Shown here: in pieces, positions 33,772 to 42,001 of the stretch | Numbering within the stretch: the stretch's first letter is position 1 | Layout: the number at the start of each line of letters is the position of its first letter | Source of the DNA: Acidobacteriota bacterium | GTDB taxonomy: Bacteria > Acidobacteriota > Thermoanaerobaculia > Multivoradales > JAGPDF01 | Direction: 5' to 3' | Assembly: GCA_012521815.1 (NCBI GenBank) | Contig: JAAYLR010000215.1 | Coordinates: forward strand, 1 to 46,041 | DNA length: 46,041 bases | Program-made: the position numbers and the translations under genes | Notes under the pieces: model-generated | The model's database searches: none | What the model was told of the DNA's origin: nothing | Seen by the model: only the letters and a program-made list of their open reading frames with translations

Positions 33772-34794
33772 ATGTCCGCTCATCGCCGCCGGTACCGCCG
33801 GGCCCTCACGGGGCTCCTGCCGGTGCTCGTTCTCGGCGCTCTCGTGCCGGGTCGCGCCGCGGCGGCGCCGGCGGTCGTCCGCCTCGACGGGGCGGCGTTC
33901 GGCTATGCCGCGCAGATCGAGGTGCGCGACCTGCCGGCGGCCGAAGGGGAGCGGGCGGCACAGGCCGCCTTCGCGGCGCTCGCGGCCGCGGAGGCCGACC
34001 TCGCTCCCGACGGTCCGCTCGCGGCGCTCACCGCCCGCGCCGGCGAGGCGGTCGAGCTGCCGCCGCCGCTCTTCGGCCTCCTCGCCAGGACGCTCGACTT
34101 CTGTCTCTGGTCCGACGGCCGGATCGGCCCGCTCGGCGGCGAGCTCTATGCGCTCTGGGGGCTGCACGCCCCGGCCCGCGCCCGGCCGACGGCGGCGCGG
34201 CTGGAGGCGGCGGCGGCGAGCGCCGCCTGCGACCGGCTCCAGCTCGACCCCGCCCATGGCCGCGCGACGCTGAGCCCCGGCAGCCGGATCGAGAGCTGGG
34301 GGTTCGCGCTCGGCTGGGCGGTCGACCGCGCCGGTACCGCGCTGGCCGACGCCGGGGTCACCAACGCCCGGGTGGCGCTCGGGGGCGTGCTCCTTGGCAT
34401 CGGGCCGGGGCCCGACGGACGCGGCTGGGAGGTCGCCGGGCTCCGCTTCCCCGGCCAGGCCGAGCCCCTCGCGCCGGTCTACCTCCGCGACCGGGCGCTC
34501 GCCCTCGTCACCCCCGAGGACCGGCAGCTCCAGATCGCCGGCGACCGGTACGCCCCCTACCTCGACCTGCAGGCCGGCCGCCCGGCCGGGGGCGCGGTGG
34601 CGGTACTCGCCGCGAGCCCGCTCGGGCTCGACGCCCAGGCGCTGGCGGTGGCGATGTTCATCGCCGGACCGCGGCAGGGACAGTTCCTGCTCGGCTCCCT
34701 GCGGCCGCCGCCGGCGGTGCTCTGGCTGCTCGGTTCGGGCGAGGGGGAGCCGCTCCTCGAGAGCTCCCGCTGGTCCGATCTGCGCGCCCGCTGA
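33772..34794 (+). CDS. Degenerate ApbE-like (FAD:protein FMN transferase) paralogue
   Basis: A 340-aa exported protein (signal peptide about 1-32). AQAAFAALAAAEADL, LGGELYALWGLH, IESWGFALGWAVDRAG, NARVALGGVLLGIG and the final LGLDAQALAVAMFIAG follow the ApbE fold. Key catalytic motifs are altered: the usual H-x-x-DPxTG is RYAPYLDLQAGRP, and the D-A-x-x-T metal site is DAQAL, keeping Asp but losing Thr. Compare the intact ApbE at 37233-38327. It may be inactive or have another role. It starts 6 nt after tyrS and converges on the flavinylation operon with a 6-nt gap. Confidence 0.7.
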   Translation: MSAHRRRYRRALTGLLPVLVLGALVPGRAAAAPAVVRLDGAAFGYAAQIEVRDLPAAEGERAAQAAFAALAAAEADLAPDGPLAALTARAGEAVELPPPLFGLLARTLDFCLWSDGRIGPLGGELYALWGLHAPARARPTAARLEAAAASAACDRLQLDPAHGRATLSPGSRIESWGFALGWAVDRAGTALADAGVTNARVALGGVLLGIGPGPDGRGWEVAGLRFPGQAEPLAPVYLRDRALALVTPEDRQLQIAGDRYAPYLDLQAGRPAGGAVAVLAASPLGLDAQALAVAMFIAGPRQGQFLLGSLRPPPAVLWLLGSGEGEPLLESSRWSDLRAR

Positions 34795-34800
34795 ACCGCC

Positions 34801-35238
34801 TCAGCGCCGGCGCCGGGGCGGGCGCACGAACCGCCGCCCGGCGTGGACGAGATGCCCGGCGATCCAGAGGCCGGCGGCGACGAGATGGATCCCGACCCAG
34901 AGCCGCCGCCACCCCGGCTCGACCGCGGTCTGGAGGAGATAGCCGGAGGCGATCATCGGCAGCGCCGCGACGAGCATCGCAAGGCCGCTCGCGCGCCCGT
35001 CGCGCACCCCGAGGCGAAGCGCCGTCCAGGCGTGCGAGTGGAAGAGCCCGCCGATGGCGAGGACGAGGAGCGGCGCCGTGAGGACGTGGAGGTGCTGCAC
35101 CATCGGCTGCCAGGGATGGCTCACCACCGCGTCGGGATCGGCGGGCGTCGCGAAGTAGCGCATCCAGGCGTAGACGAGCCCGGTGCCGCCGACGAGCAGG
35201 CTGCCGAGGTGGAGGAGCCACGCCTCGATCCGGCTCAC
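34801..35238 (-). CDS. Four-helix membrane protein, putative b-type cytochrome of the flavinylation operon
   Basis: A 145-aa protein with four hydrophobic segments. Histidines are placed in or near the helices: LLHLGSLLVGG, MVQHLHVLTAPLLVLAIGGLFHSHAW, and VGIHLVAAGLWIAGHLVH. This pattern suits bis-heme b ligation as in small membrane cytochromes (DUF4405-like), which would pass electrons from the quinone pool across the membrane. The GTG start follows GGGAGGAGGG and overlaps the stop of the FMN-binding gene (GTGA, 35235-35238). The open frame upstream is a shadow. Heme binding is inferred. Confidence 0.65.
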   Translation of the reverse strand: MSRIEAWLLHLGSLLVGGTGLVYAWMRYFATPADPDAVVSHPWQPMVQHLHVLTAPLLVLAIGGLFHSHAWTALRLGVRDGRASGLAMLVAALPMIASGYLLQTAVEPGWRRLWVGIHLVAAGLWIAGHLVHAGRRFVRPPRRRR

Positions 35239-35810
35239 GGCGCTCCCTCCTCCCGGGCCGTGATCACGGCGTGGAGGGCGAGCACCCGCTTGACCGCCGC
35301 CGCCGTCGTGCGGGTCGTCAGCGTCGCGCCGGTCACCCCCCGGACGTCGCGTCCCGGGACGAGCGGCGCGTCGCCATCCCGCCCTTCGAACTGGCGGTAC
35401 CACTCCTCCCGCGGGAGGTAGTCGGGCGGCTCGTCGAAGGAGAGCACCTCCACCCGGAGCACCCGGCCCGCGGCATCGAGGGCGACCATCACCGTCTGCG
35501 GCAGCGTGCGGACCCGGTGGGTGTCGAGGTAGGCGGTGCCGACGAGCTCGCCGCCCGCGTGCGCCACGTACGGCCGCGCCACCCCGCTCGCGAGCGGGCC
35601 GCCGGCCAGCGCCTCGGCGCGGGCCCGCTCCTCGGCGTCGAGGTAGAGCGTCCGGCGTTCGATCTCCGCGCCGGGATAGACGAGGCCGAGCGCCTCGTCG
35701 ACCCCGAGCAGCACCCGCGCGGCGGCCGGCGCCGTCGCGCTCAGGAGAATGAGGAGGGCGGCGAGGAGCGCGCCCGCCCGGAAGCGATCGGAATCAGAAG
35801 ATGTAGCCAA
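35235..35810 (-). CDS. FMN-binding domain protein, covalently flavinylated
   Basis: A 191-aa exported protein. Only a TTG at 35808-35810 precedes the signal peptide (FRAGALLAALLILLSATAPA) in this frame, and it overlaps the end of the porin gene by 17 nt. The C-terminal half is an FMN_bind domain (NqrC/RnfG/NosR-like). TVMVALDAAGRVLRVEVLSF is followed by the attachment motif GVTGATLTTR, in which Thr163 of TGAT would receive FMN through a phosphoester link made by ApbE. The intact apbE lies two genes upstream in the same operon. It is likely a periplasmic flavin carrier. Confidence 0.82.
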   Translation of the reverse strand: MATSSDSDRFRAGALLAALLILLSATAPAAARVLLGVDEALGLVYPGAEIERRTLYLDAEERARAEALAGGPLASGVARPYVAHAGGELVGTAYLDTHRVRTLPQTVMVALDAAGRVLRVEVLSFDEPPDYLPREEWYRQFEGRDGDAPLVPGRDVRGVTGATLTTRTTAAAVKRVLALHAVITAREEGAP

Positions 35811-37236
35811 GGGCGAGGTTCCACTGATTGACGCCGGTGCCGGCGCGGTTGTCCACGTCCTGCCAGTCGAGCTTGAAGACGACCTGCGCGAGCGGCTTCC
35901 AGACGAGCCCGAGGGTGAGGACCTCGACGTCGTTGGCGGGGTTGCGCGCGAAGCCGGCCGGCACCCGCGCCTGGGTGTCGTACCGCTCGTAGCGCGCGAA
36001 CGGCACGAGCGCCTGGTTCGCCGAGGCCCCGAGCGAGAAGAGATCGAAGCCCGCCTCGACGTACCCACCCTCCTGCCGTTCGCCCACCGAACGGAGGCCG
36101 GTGAGACCGCGGGCCCGGTTGAGAGCGGCGACGCCGCCGATGCTGCCGCGCACGCCGAGCGCCCGCAGCTCGAGCCCCCGCCACTTCCACTCCAGATGCC
36201 CCTCGAAAAGGGCGGTACGCACCCTCCCGACCCGGCCGCCGGCAGGGTCCCGGAGCCCCTGCCCCGAGTCGCCCACGAACGCCGAGCCGCCCGCGAGCAG
36301 ACCGGGGAGCGCGGTGTAGTCGAGCCGGCCGGTCCAGGCGAGATCCTCGGCCTTCGCGCGTGCCCCCTTCTGCCGGCCGCTGCGGATGCCGGCGGCGGAG
36401 AAGTCGGCGGCGTCGAGGCCGTTGACGAGGTAGGTCCGATAGGTCCACGGCCCGACCTCGCCGTGGACGCCGAGACCGACCTCCCGCCAGGTGGAGGGGA
36501 TCAGCGCCGACTCGACCCCCGGACGCCGGGAGCCGAGGAAGGTGGTCGGCTCGTGGAGCTCGTTGAGGAAGCCCATCGGGATCAGCAGGAGGCCGGCGCG
36601 GAAGCTCAGCTCGTCGCGCCAGAGGTGATCGAGGTAGGCGAACTCGATCGACGCTTCGCCGCCGTCGCCGGTGGACCCATGCTCGAACTCGAGCTCGGTG
36701 TTGAGCAGCCACCGGTCCGACCACTTGTAGCCGAAATAGACGACGCCCCGGAGCACGTCGGCCTCGGCGGTGCGGCCCGACGGCGTGCCGTCGTCCCGCT
36801 GCCGGTCCCAGTTCTGGTAGACGATCTCTCCGTAGCCGCCGACCGACAGGCCGTCGTGGGCGCGGTAGATCTTCGACGCCGCCGGACCGAAGCCCCTTTC
36901 CGAGACCTCCGCCTTGACCGCCGCCTCGCCCACGCGCAGGGTTTCGAGCTCTTCGGCGAGGAGATCGACGCGCCGGGCGAGCTCGGCGAGCTCGACCGCA
37001 TCGGGAGCCGCCGCAGGAGCGGGCGCGGGCGCGGCGGCCGCGAGCTGTGCGAGCGCCTCGCGGAGCGCGGCCACCTCCTGCTCGAGCCGCTCGAGCCGCT
37101 CGAGGCGCTCGTCGGGTGGCTCGGCCGCGGCGAGCGGGGCGGCAACGAACGAAACGAGGATCGCGGCCAGGAGTGCGACCAGGAGAGAACGACGCAGGAC
37201 GGCACGGCCGCCGGCGCGGAACGGGAAGGGATTCAA
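35794..37236 (-). CDS. Outer-membrane porin with N-terminal coiled coil
   Basis: A 480-aa outer-membrane barrel. The TTG start at 37234-37236 follows AAGGAG by 7 nt and overlaps the apbE stop (TTGA). A signal peptide (LRRSLLVALLAAILVSFVAA) is followed by a coiled coil with leucine heptads (RLERLERLEQEVAALREAL) and then many amphipathic strands: GYGEIVYQNWDRQ, GVVYFGYKWSDRWLLNTELE, SALIPSTWREVGLGVHGEV. It ends in NQWNLALGYIF with a terminal Phe. The layout fits phosphate-selective/OprO-like or carbohydrate porins. Within this operon it may let small redox shuttles or substrates reach the flavoprotein. Confidence 0.8.
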   Translation of the reverse strand: MNPFPFRAGGRAVLRRSLLVALLAAILVSFVAAPLAAAEPPDERLERLERLEQEVAALREALAQLAAAAPAPAPAAAPDAVELAELARRVDLLAEELETLRVGEAAVKAEVSERGFGPAASKIYRAHDGLSVGGYGEIVYQNWDRQRDDGTPSGRTAEADVLRGVVYFGYKWSDRWLLNTELEFEHGSTGDGGEASIEFAYLDHLWRDELSFRAGLLLIPMGFLNELHEPTTFLGSRRPGVESALIPSTWREVGLGVHGEVGPWTYRTYLVNGLDAADFSAAGIRSGRQKGARAKAEDLAWTGRLDYTALPGLLAGGSAFVGDSGQGLRDPAGGRVGRVRTALFEGHLEWKWRGLELRALGVRGSIGGVAALNRARGLTGLRSVGERQEGGYVEAGFDLFSLGASANQALVPFARYERYDTQARVPAGFARNPANDVEVLTLGLVWKPLAQVVFKLDWQDVDNRAGTGVNQWNLALGYIF

Positions 37237-38327
37237 TGCGGATCTCCTTGCGGGGCGAGGGAGCCGGCCACGGGCGGCCGCTCCTCGATATGGACCTCCG
37301 GGGCGACGGCGCGCACCCGGCCGGCGAGGGCGCCGGCCACCCGCGCGCGCAGGCCACCGGTCACGGGTTCGAGCAGGAGCACCCCCACCTCCGGGTGCCG
37401 CTCCGGGAAGGCGAGTGCCGCCTCGGCGCCGAGCACGAAGAGGCCGGTCGAGAGACAGTCGGCGAGAAAGGCGGTGGGGGCCCAGACGGTGACGCTTCCC
37501 GGATCGGACGCCGGCTCGCCGGTGCGGGGATCGAGCAGGTGTCCCACCCGCTCGCCCGCGACGCTCATCCCTCGCTCCGAGTTCCCGGAGGTGGCGAGCG
37601 AACCGTGCCCGATCCGGACCTCGACGGCGGGCCGCTCCCGCTGTCGCGGATCGGCCACGAGCAGCCGCTCCGGCCGGGGCTCGCCGGCGAGCAGGACCTG
37701 ACCGCCGAGATCGAGCCGGGCCCGCACGCCGCTGCCGGCGAGCGCGGCGGCGGCATGATCGAGGCCGGCCCCCTTGCCGAAGCCGCCCTCTTCGATCCGG
37801 GCCTCCGGATGGAGACGGGTCGCGAACGGCCCCGGGCCCAGCCGGAACGTCTCCGGCCCGCTCGCCTCCCGGGCGGCACGAAGCGCGGCCGCAGCGGGAA
37901 TCCGGCCGCCCTCGCGCAGGCCCCAGGCCGCGACGAGGGCGCCGAGTGCCGGTTCGAAGGCGCCCGCGGTCACCTCCCGGCATGCCCAGGCCGTCTCGAG
38001 CTCGGCGGCGAGCGCGGCGGAGAGCGGAAACGGCTCTCCCACCGGCTGCCGGTTCAGCCGGGCGAGCTCGCCTTCGGCGCGCCAGGTGGAGAGCCGCGCC
38101 TCGGTGGCAGCGAGCGCGGCGAGCGCCGCCTCGCTCGCCGCGAGGAGGGATCCCCGCTCCCCGCCCATGAGCACGAGCGCGAGCTCGGTGCCCATCGCGG
38201 CCAGCCGCCGCTCGACCCGGGCCTCGTCAGCGGCCGGCGGCGGGCTCGCCGCCAGCCGGCTCGGGACGAGGGCGAGGAGAAGCAACGCTCCGATGCGCCG
38301 GGAAAGCGGACCGATCCAGGGCCTCAT
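37233..38327 (-). CDS. apbE: FAD:protein FMN transferase ApbE
   Basis: A 364-aa exported enzyme that moves FMN from FAD onto a Thr of target proteins. A signal peptide covers about 1-27. Motifs: MGTELALVLMG near 45-55, EEGGFGKGAGLDHA near 179-192, GHLLDPRTG at 262-270 and the metal-binding DCLST at 290-294. All are intact, unlike the paralogue beside tyrS. It is the first gene of the operon apbE-porin-FMN-binding-4TM protein, and its likely target (TGAT motif) is encoded two genes downstream. Confidence 0.9.
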   Translation of the reverse strand: MRPWIGPLSRRIGALLLLALVPSRLAASPPPAADEARVERRLAAMGTELALVLMGGERGSLLAASEAALAALAATEARLSTWRAEGELARLNRQPVGEPFPLSAALAAELETAWACREVTAGAFEPALGALVAAWGLREGGRIPAAAALRAAREASGPETFRLGPGPFATRLHPEARIEEGGFGKGAGLDHAAAALAGSGVRARLDLGGQVLLAGEPRPERLLVADPRQRERPAVEVRIGHGSLATSGNSERGMSVAGERVGHLLDPRTGEPASDPGSVTVWAPTAFLADCLSTGLFVLGAEAALAFPERHPEVGVLLLEPVTGGLRARVAGALAGRVRAVAPEVHIEERPPVAGSLAPQGDPH

Positions 38328-38413
38328 TGCACCGAGAGTGGACCAACTCCGTACCGTTTGTCAAACTCCCGGCGCCGGTACGGTGGTCATGCCACGGCGC
38401 GCCGCGGGCCGTG

Positions 38414-38422
38414 TGCTACCTT
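38414..38422 (+). promoter_or_regulatory. Extended -10 promoter for the small membrane protein
   Basis: TGC-TACCTT matches the local TGnTAnnnT pattern and lies 23 nt before the ATG at 38446. It is in the divergent gap with apbE. Confidence 0.4.
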
Positions 38423-38445
38423 TCCCGCGCGCCCGCTGCGAACCG

Positions 38446-38733
38446 ATGAAGTTGCGCCCTTTTCGCCGCCCCCGCCCCCTGCCCCCGCTCTCGCTGCCGG
38501 TCCGGATCGTGCTGCTCGTGCTCGGCTGGCTGCTCATCCTCCTCGGCATCGCCGGGCTCTTCCTGCCGGTCCTCCAGGGCGGGCTCTTCCTCCTCCTCGG
38601 CGCGGCGCTCATCTCGCTCGTCAGCCGCCGCGTCCACGGCTGGCTGCGGACGCTCTTCAGCCGCTGGCCCCGGGGCTGGAAGCGGGTCGAGCGCTTCCGC
38701 CGCTGGCTGCACGGCAAGCTGCATCGGGAGTGA
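38446..38733 (+). CDS. Small membrane protein with two helices
   Basis: A 95-aa protein with a basic N-terminus (MKLRPFRRPRPLPP). Two closely spaced hydrophobic segments follow (VRIVLLVLGWLLILLGIAGL and FLLLGAALISLV), and then a strongly basic amphipathic tail. The layout LGWxLILLGIAGLFLPVLxGG resembles the DUF454/YbaN and PGPGW small-membrane families. The function is unknown. No Shine-Dalgarno sequence is visible. A strong hairpin terminator follows at 38753-38780. Confidence 0.65.
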   Translation: MKLRPFRRPRPLPPLSLPVRIVLLVLGWLLILLGIAGLFLPVLQGGLFLLLGAALISLVSRRVHGWLRTLFSRWPRGWKRVERFRRWLHGKLHRE

Positions 38734-38752
38734 GCCCGAAGCCTGAAGACGG

Positions 38753-38780
38753 CGCGGGCCGTGGTCTCCCACGGCCCGCG
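38753..38780. terminator. Strong hairpin terminator between convergent genes
   Basis: A perfect 12-bp stem (CGCGGGCCGTGG/CCACGGCCCGCG) with a TCTC loop lies in the 72-nt gap between the small membrane gene and gltA. On the plus strand a TTTCT stretch follows ten bases later. It may serve both genes. Confidence 0.75.
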
Positions 38781-38805
38781 ACGGTACGGTTTCTCCTGCG
38801 TGAAG

Positions 38806-40065
38806 TCAGGCGCGCTCGGCGAGCGGCACGTACGGCCGCTGCGTCTCGCCGATGTAGATCTGCCGCGGGCGGCTGATGCGCGCCCCGCCGTCCCGCGCCT
38901 CCTTCCACTGCGAGATCCAGCCGGGGAGCCGGCCGAGCGCGAACATCACCGTGAACATGTTGGTCGGGATGCCCATCGCGCGGTAGATGATGCCGCTGTA
39001 GAAGTCGACGTTCGGGTAGAGCTTGCGCTCGATGAAGAACTCGTCTTCGAGCGCCACCTTCTCGAGGTTCTTCGCGATCTCGAGCAGCGGGTCCTCGACG
39101 CCGAGCTTCTCGAGCACGGCGTCGGCGGCCTTCTTCAGGATCTTCGCCCGCGGATCGAAGTTCTTGTAGACCCGGTGGCCGAAGCCCATCAGCCGGAAGC
39201 CCGAGCCCTTCTCCTTCGCCAGATCGACGTACTTCCGGTAGTTGCCGCCGTCTCTGGCGATCAGCTCGAGCATCTCGATCACTTCCTGGTTCGCGCCGCC
39301 GTGGCGGGGGCCCCAGAGCGCGCAGATCCCGGCCGCGATGGTGGCGAAGAGGCTCACGTGCCCCGAACCGACCATCCGCACCGTCGAGGTCGAGCAGTTC
39401 TGCTCGTGATCGGCATGGAGGATGAGCAGGAGGTTGAGCGCCTGGTCGAGCACCTTCGGGATCTCGTACGGACCCGTCGGGAGCGAGAAGAGCATGTTGA
39501 GGAAGTTCTCGGTGTAGGAGAGATCGGTGCGCGGGTAGACGAACGGCTGCCCGACCGATTTCTTGTAGGAGAACGCCGCCAGGGTCGGCGCCTTCGCGAG
39601 CAGCCGGACGATGTTCTCCGGCTCCTCGTGCGGATGGCAGGCCGAGAGCATCGTCACCATCGAGGAGAGCACCGCCATCGGGTGGGCGACGTGCGAACAC
39701 CCCTCGAAGAAGTGCTTCATGCTCTCGTGGATCAGGCTGTTCGTGGCCAGCTGCTCCCGCCATCTCGCCAGCTCCGTGGCGTTCGGCAGCTTGCCGTAGA
39801 TGAGCAGGTAGGCGACCTCGACGAAGGTCGCGTGCCGCGCGAGCTCCTCGATCGGATAGCCGCGGTAGCGCAGGATCCCGCGATCGCCGTCGATGAAGGT
39901 GATCGCGCTCCGGCACGAACCGGTGTTGCCGTACCCCTCGTCGAGCGTGATCGCGCCGGTGACGTCGCGCAGCTTCGCGATGTCGATGCCGACCTCGCCC
40001 TCGCTGCCCACGACGACCGGAAACTCGTACTCCTTGCCGTCCAGAATCAGCTTCGCCGTGCTCAT
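38806..40065 (-). CDS. gltA: Citrate synthase (type II, hexameric class)
   Basis: Condenses acetyl-CoA with oxaloacetate at the entry of the TCA cycle. It is 419 aa, the size of the Gram-negative type II enzyme. The N-terminal beta domain (LILDGKEYEFPVVVGSEG) is that of the NADH-sensitive group. Catalytic residues sit in LHADHEQNCST (His217/His220), GPRHGGANQEV (His255) and VDFYSG (Asp354). GFGHRVYKNFDPRA binds CoA and oxaloacetate. It stands as a single gene, convergent with the small membrane protein and divergent from the 582-aa unknown gene. A TAGAGT element at 40120-40125 (minus) is a possible -10. Confidence 0.97.
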   Translation of the reverse strand: MSTAKLILDGKEYEFPVVVGSEGEVGIDIAKLRDVTGAITLDEGYGNTGSCRSAITFIDGDRGILRYRGYPIEELARHATFVEVAYLLIYGKLPNATELARWREQLATNSLIHESMKHFFEGCSHVAHPMAVLSSMVTMLSACHPHEEPENIVRLLAKAPTLAAFSYKKSVGQPFVYPRTDLSYTENFLNMLFSLPTGPYEIPKVLDQALNLLLILHADHEQNCSTSTVRMVGSGHVSLFATIAAGICALWGPRHGGANQEVIEMLELIARDGGNYRKYVDLAKEKGSGFRLMGFGHRVYKNFDPRAKILKKAADAVLEKLGVEDPLLEIAKNLEKVALEDEFFIERKLYPNVDFYSGIIYRAMGIPTNMFTVMFALGRLPGWISQWKEARDGGARISRPRQIYIGETQRPYVPLAERA

Positions 40066-40187
40066 CCGGAACCCCCGCGACTGTGGCCGGTCGCCGGCCT
40101 GTGATGTCCGTTCATGATGACTCTAGGATCGCGCTCTTCGCAAGTCCCCGCCCGCAGGGGTGGGAGCGTGAGCCCGGCACCCGGCGC

Positions 40188-40196
40188 TGGTACGAT
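40188..40196 (+). promoter_or_regulatory. Extended -10 promoter for the 582-aa unknown gene
   Basis: TGG-TACGAT is followed by GAGGAG and the ATG at 40214. The leader would be about 10-11 nt, enough for the Shine-Dalgarno sequence. No -35 is recognisable. Confidence 0.5.
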
Positions 40197-40213
40197 TCCG
40201 CGAGGAGCGTGAG

Positions 40214-41962
40214 ATGACCGATATCGCACAGCGGAACCTCGTCGCGCAGTGGGCCTTCGACACCCGGCCGGTGCTCCAGCGTTTCCACCTCTGGCTCGAG
40301 AACGTGGAGGTCGAGCGCGCCCAGAGCGAGCCCGTCTCGGACCACGCCTTCACCCCCCGGGAGATCACCCGCTGCCTCGCCCTCACCTCGGCGGCGACGG
40401 CGCTCGGCACGCGCCTCTTCGGCCAGTACGGCGCCGGCCGCGGGCTCGACAAGCAGGGCTACAACCAGGTCAAGAAGGCGGCCGACGCCATCTCCGCCTA
40501 CATCATGAGCGAGGGTCTCTGGTACCTGACCCGCGCGCTGCCGGAAAACCACGCGATCATGGTCTGCCTCGGCGAAGGGCTGATGCCGAAGGCCGGCGAG
40601 ACCCCGGAGATGGGCGCCAACCCCCTCCTCGGCTTCGGGCGCGTCTACGCCCGGCCCCAGGTGGCCCGGTTCGTCGACGCCGCCGTGCGCCGCCTCCTCA
40701 ACGACCCGGAGCCGCGCTTCCGCGAGTTCTACGACGCCCTGCGCAGCCACCGGATCACCCTCTGGGGCGCCGCCGTGGACACCCTGGAGAACACCTCCCG
40801 CTTCGCCGAGGGCCAGCCGACCGGACCGATGACGGTCCTCCACCTCTTCGACTCGCCGCTGACCGTGACCCGGCCGTACGAGGCGTACTTCGGCTCGCTC
40901 ACCGTGCCGCGCGAGCTCGTGCGCGAGGCCGAGCGGCGCTCGGTGCTCCTCGACTGGGCGACCCCGCGGGCGCAGGTGCTCGCGCTCGCGCGCGCCGCGT
41001 ACCCGGATCTCGAGCCGGGCAACGTCCACGTCTGGACGCTCGCCGGCAAGAGCCGCGTGACCCGCCTCGGCCGGCTCTGGGAGGAGTGGCGGGCGCTCGG
41101 CGTCCATCTCGTCGAGGAGGGCTGGGTCGCCCCTTCCGGGCTGCCGGTCTTCACCGACTCGGGCACCTACGCCCCCACCTTCCTCGTCGGCAGCTGGCGC
41201 GACCCGGCCGGCGCCCGCCACCTCTTCCTCTGCGACGGCTACGCCGCCACCGCCGAGGCGATGCAGGCGGCGAGCCTTTCCGAAGCCCTCGGCCTCGACA
41301 CGACGATGACCGTGCTCTCGCCGACCTTCCGGTTCCCGCACGACGAGGAGTACGCGCTGATGCGCGACGTCCCGGAGAGCGCCGGGCTCATCGGCGAGCG
41401 GCCGGACCGCGACGAGCTCCTCGCCCACTACCGCGAGGCGGTCGCGACCGCCGCGCGTTCGAACGTCCCGATGGGCCAGCGGGTGCTGCGCGCCGCCGAC
41501 TTCCTTCCCGAGAAGCGGTGGCAGGTCCTCGCTGCGCTCGGCTACATCTGCACCGACCCGTACACCGGCACGCCCGGCGTCGAGCAGCTCGACGAGCTGC
41601 GCTACCGCGTCACCGCCAGCCTGCGGACGCGCAACGCCGCGAGCCGGGTGACCTTCACGCTCCGCCTCAAGGAGAGCCTCGAGGAGGCGCGCCTGGTCTT
41701 CAGCCCCCTGCTCGTCCGCTTCCTCGGCGGCACCGACTGGCGGCGGCGGGCGGTGAAGATCTCCGACTCCGGCCGCCTGCGCAACGAGCTCCAGACCCTC
41801 GTCTCGCAGGCTCTCGAGTTCCGCGGCGAGCGGATCCGGGTGCACTTCGACCGGATCGACGAGAAGGTGATGCCGCGGGCGAGCCAGGAGACGATCCGCG
41901 AGGTCCTCACCTGGTACAAGGAGCAGCACCCGATCTGGTTCGACTGGCTCGAGCTGAGCTGA
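40214..41962 (+). CDS. Conserved-looking soluble protein of unknown function (582 aa)
   Basis: I do not recognise the family. It is 582 aa, with no signal peptide and no membrane segment, and a normal high-G+C composition. The ATG has a GAGGAG site. Visible features include a helical N-terminal third with GRGLDKQGYNQVKKAADAIS, a segment MVCLGEGLMPKAGETPEMG, an alpha/beta-looking middle (MTVLHLFDSPLTVTRPYEAY, VHVWTLAGKSRVTRLGRLWE), a possible binding motif LFLCDGYAATAEAMQAASLS, and a C-terminal part rich in Arg (VTFTLRLKESLEEARL, SGRLRNELQTLVSQALEF). It ends HPIWFDWLELS. It is divergent from citrate synthase and convergent with the ABC exporter, so it is probably a single-gene unit. Confidence 0.75.
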   Translation: MTDIAQRNLVAQWAFDTRPVLQRFHLWLENVEVERAQSEPVSDHAFTPREITRCLALTSAATALGTRLFGQYGAGRGLDKQGYNQVKKAADAISAYIMSEGLWYLTRALPENHAIMVCLGEGLMPKAGETPEMGANPLLGFGRVYARPQVARFVDAAVRRLLNDPEPRFREFYDALRSHRITLWGAAVDTLENTSRFAEGQPTGPMTVLHLFDSPLTVTRPYEAYFGSLTVPRELVREAERRSVLLDWATPRAQVLALARAAYPDLEPGNVHVWTLAGKSRVTRLGRLWEEWRALGVHLVEEGWVAPSGLPVFTDSGTYAPTFLVGSWRDPAGARHLFLCDGYAATAEAMQAASLSEALGLDTTMTVLSPTFRFPHDEEYALMRDVPESAGLIGERPDRDELLAHYREAVATAARSNVPMGQRVLRAADFLPEKRWQVLAALGYICTDPYTGTPGVEQLDELRYRVTASLRTRNAASRVTFTLRLKESLEEARLVFSPLLVRFLGGTDWRRRAVKISDSGRLRNELQTLVSQALEFRGERIRVHFDRIDEKVMPRASQETIREVLTWYKEQHPIWFDWLELS

Positions 41963-41977
41963 GCCTTCGGGAAGATC

Positions 41978-41993
41978 CCCCTCCCCGGAGGGG
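41978..41993. terminator. Hairpin between the unknown gene and the ABC permease gene
   Basis: CCCCTC/GAGGGG with a 4-nt loop lies in a 39-nt convergent gap and is probably a shared terminator. No T-run is present. Confidence 0.4.
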
Positions 41994-42001
41994 TGCCGGG
42001 G

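Noticed and set aside
38345-38360. TTGACA on the minus strand as a -35 for the apbE operon
   Set aside because: No acceptable -10 lies 16-18 nt downstream (the hexamer there is CCACTC), so a promoter cannot be supported.
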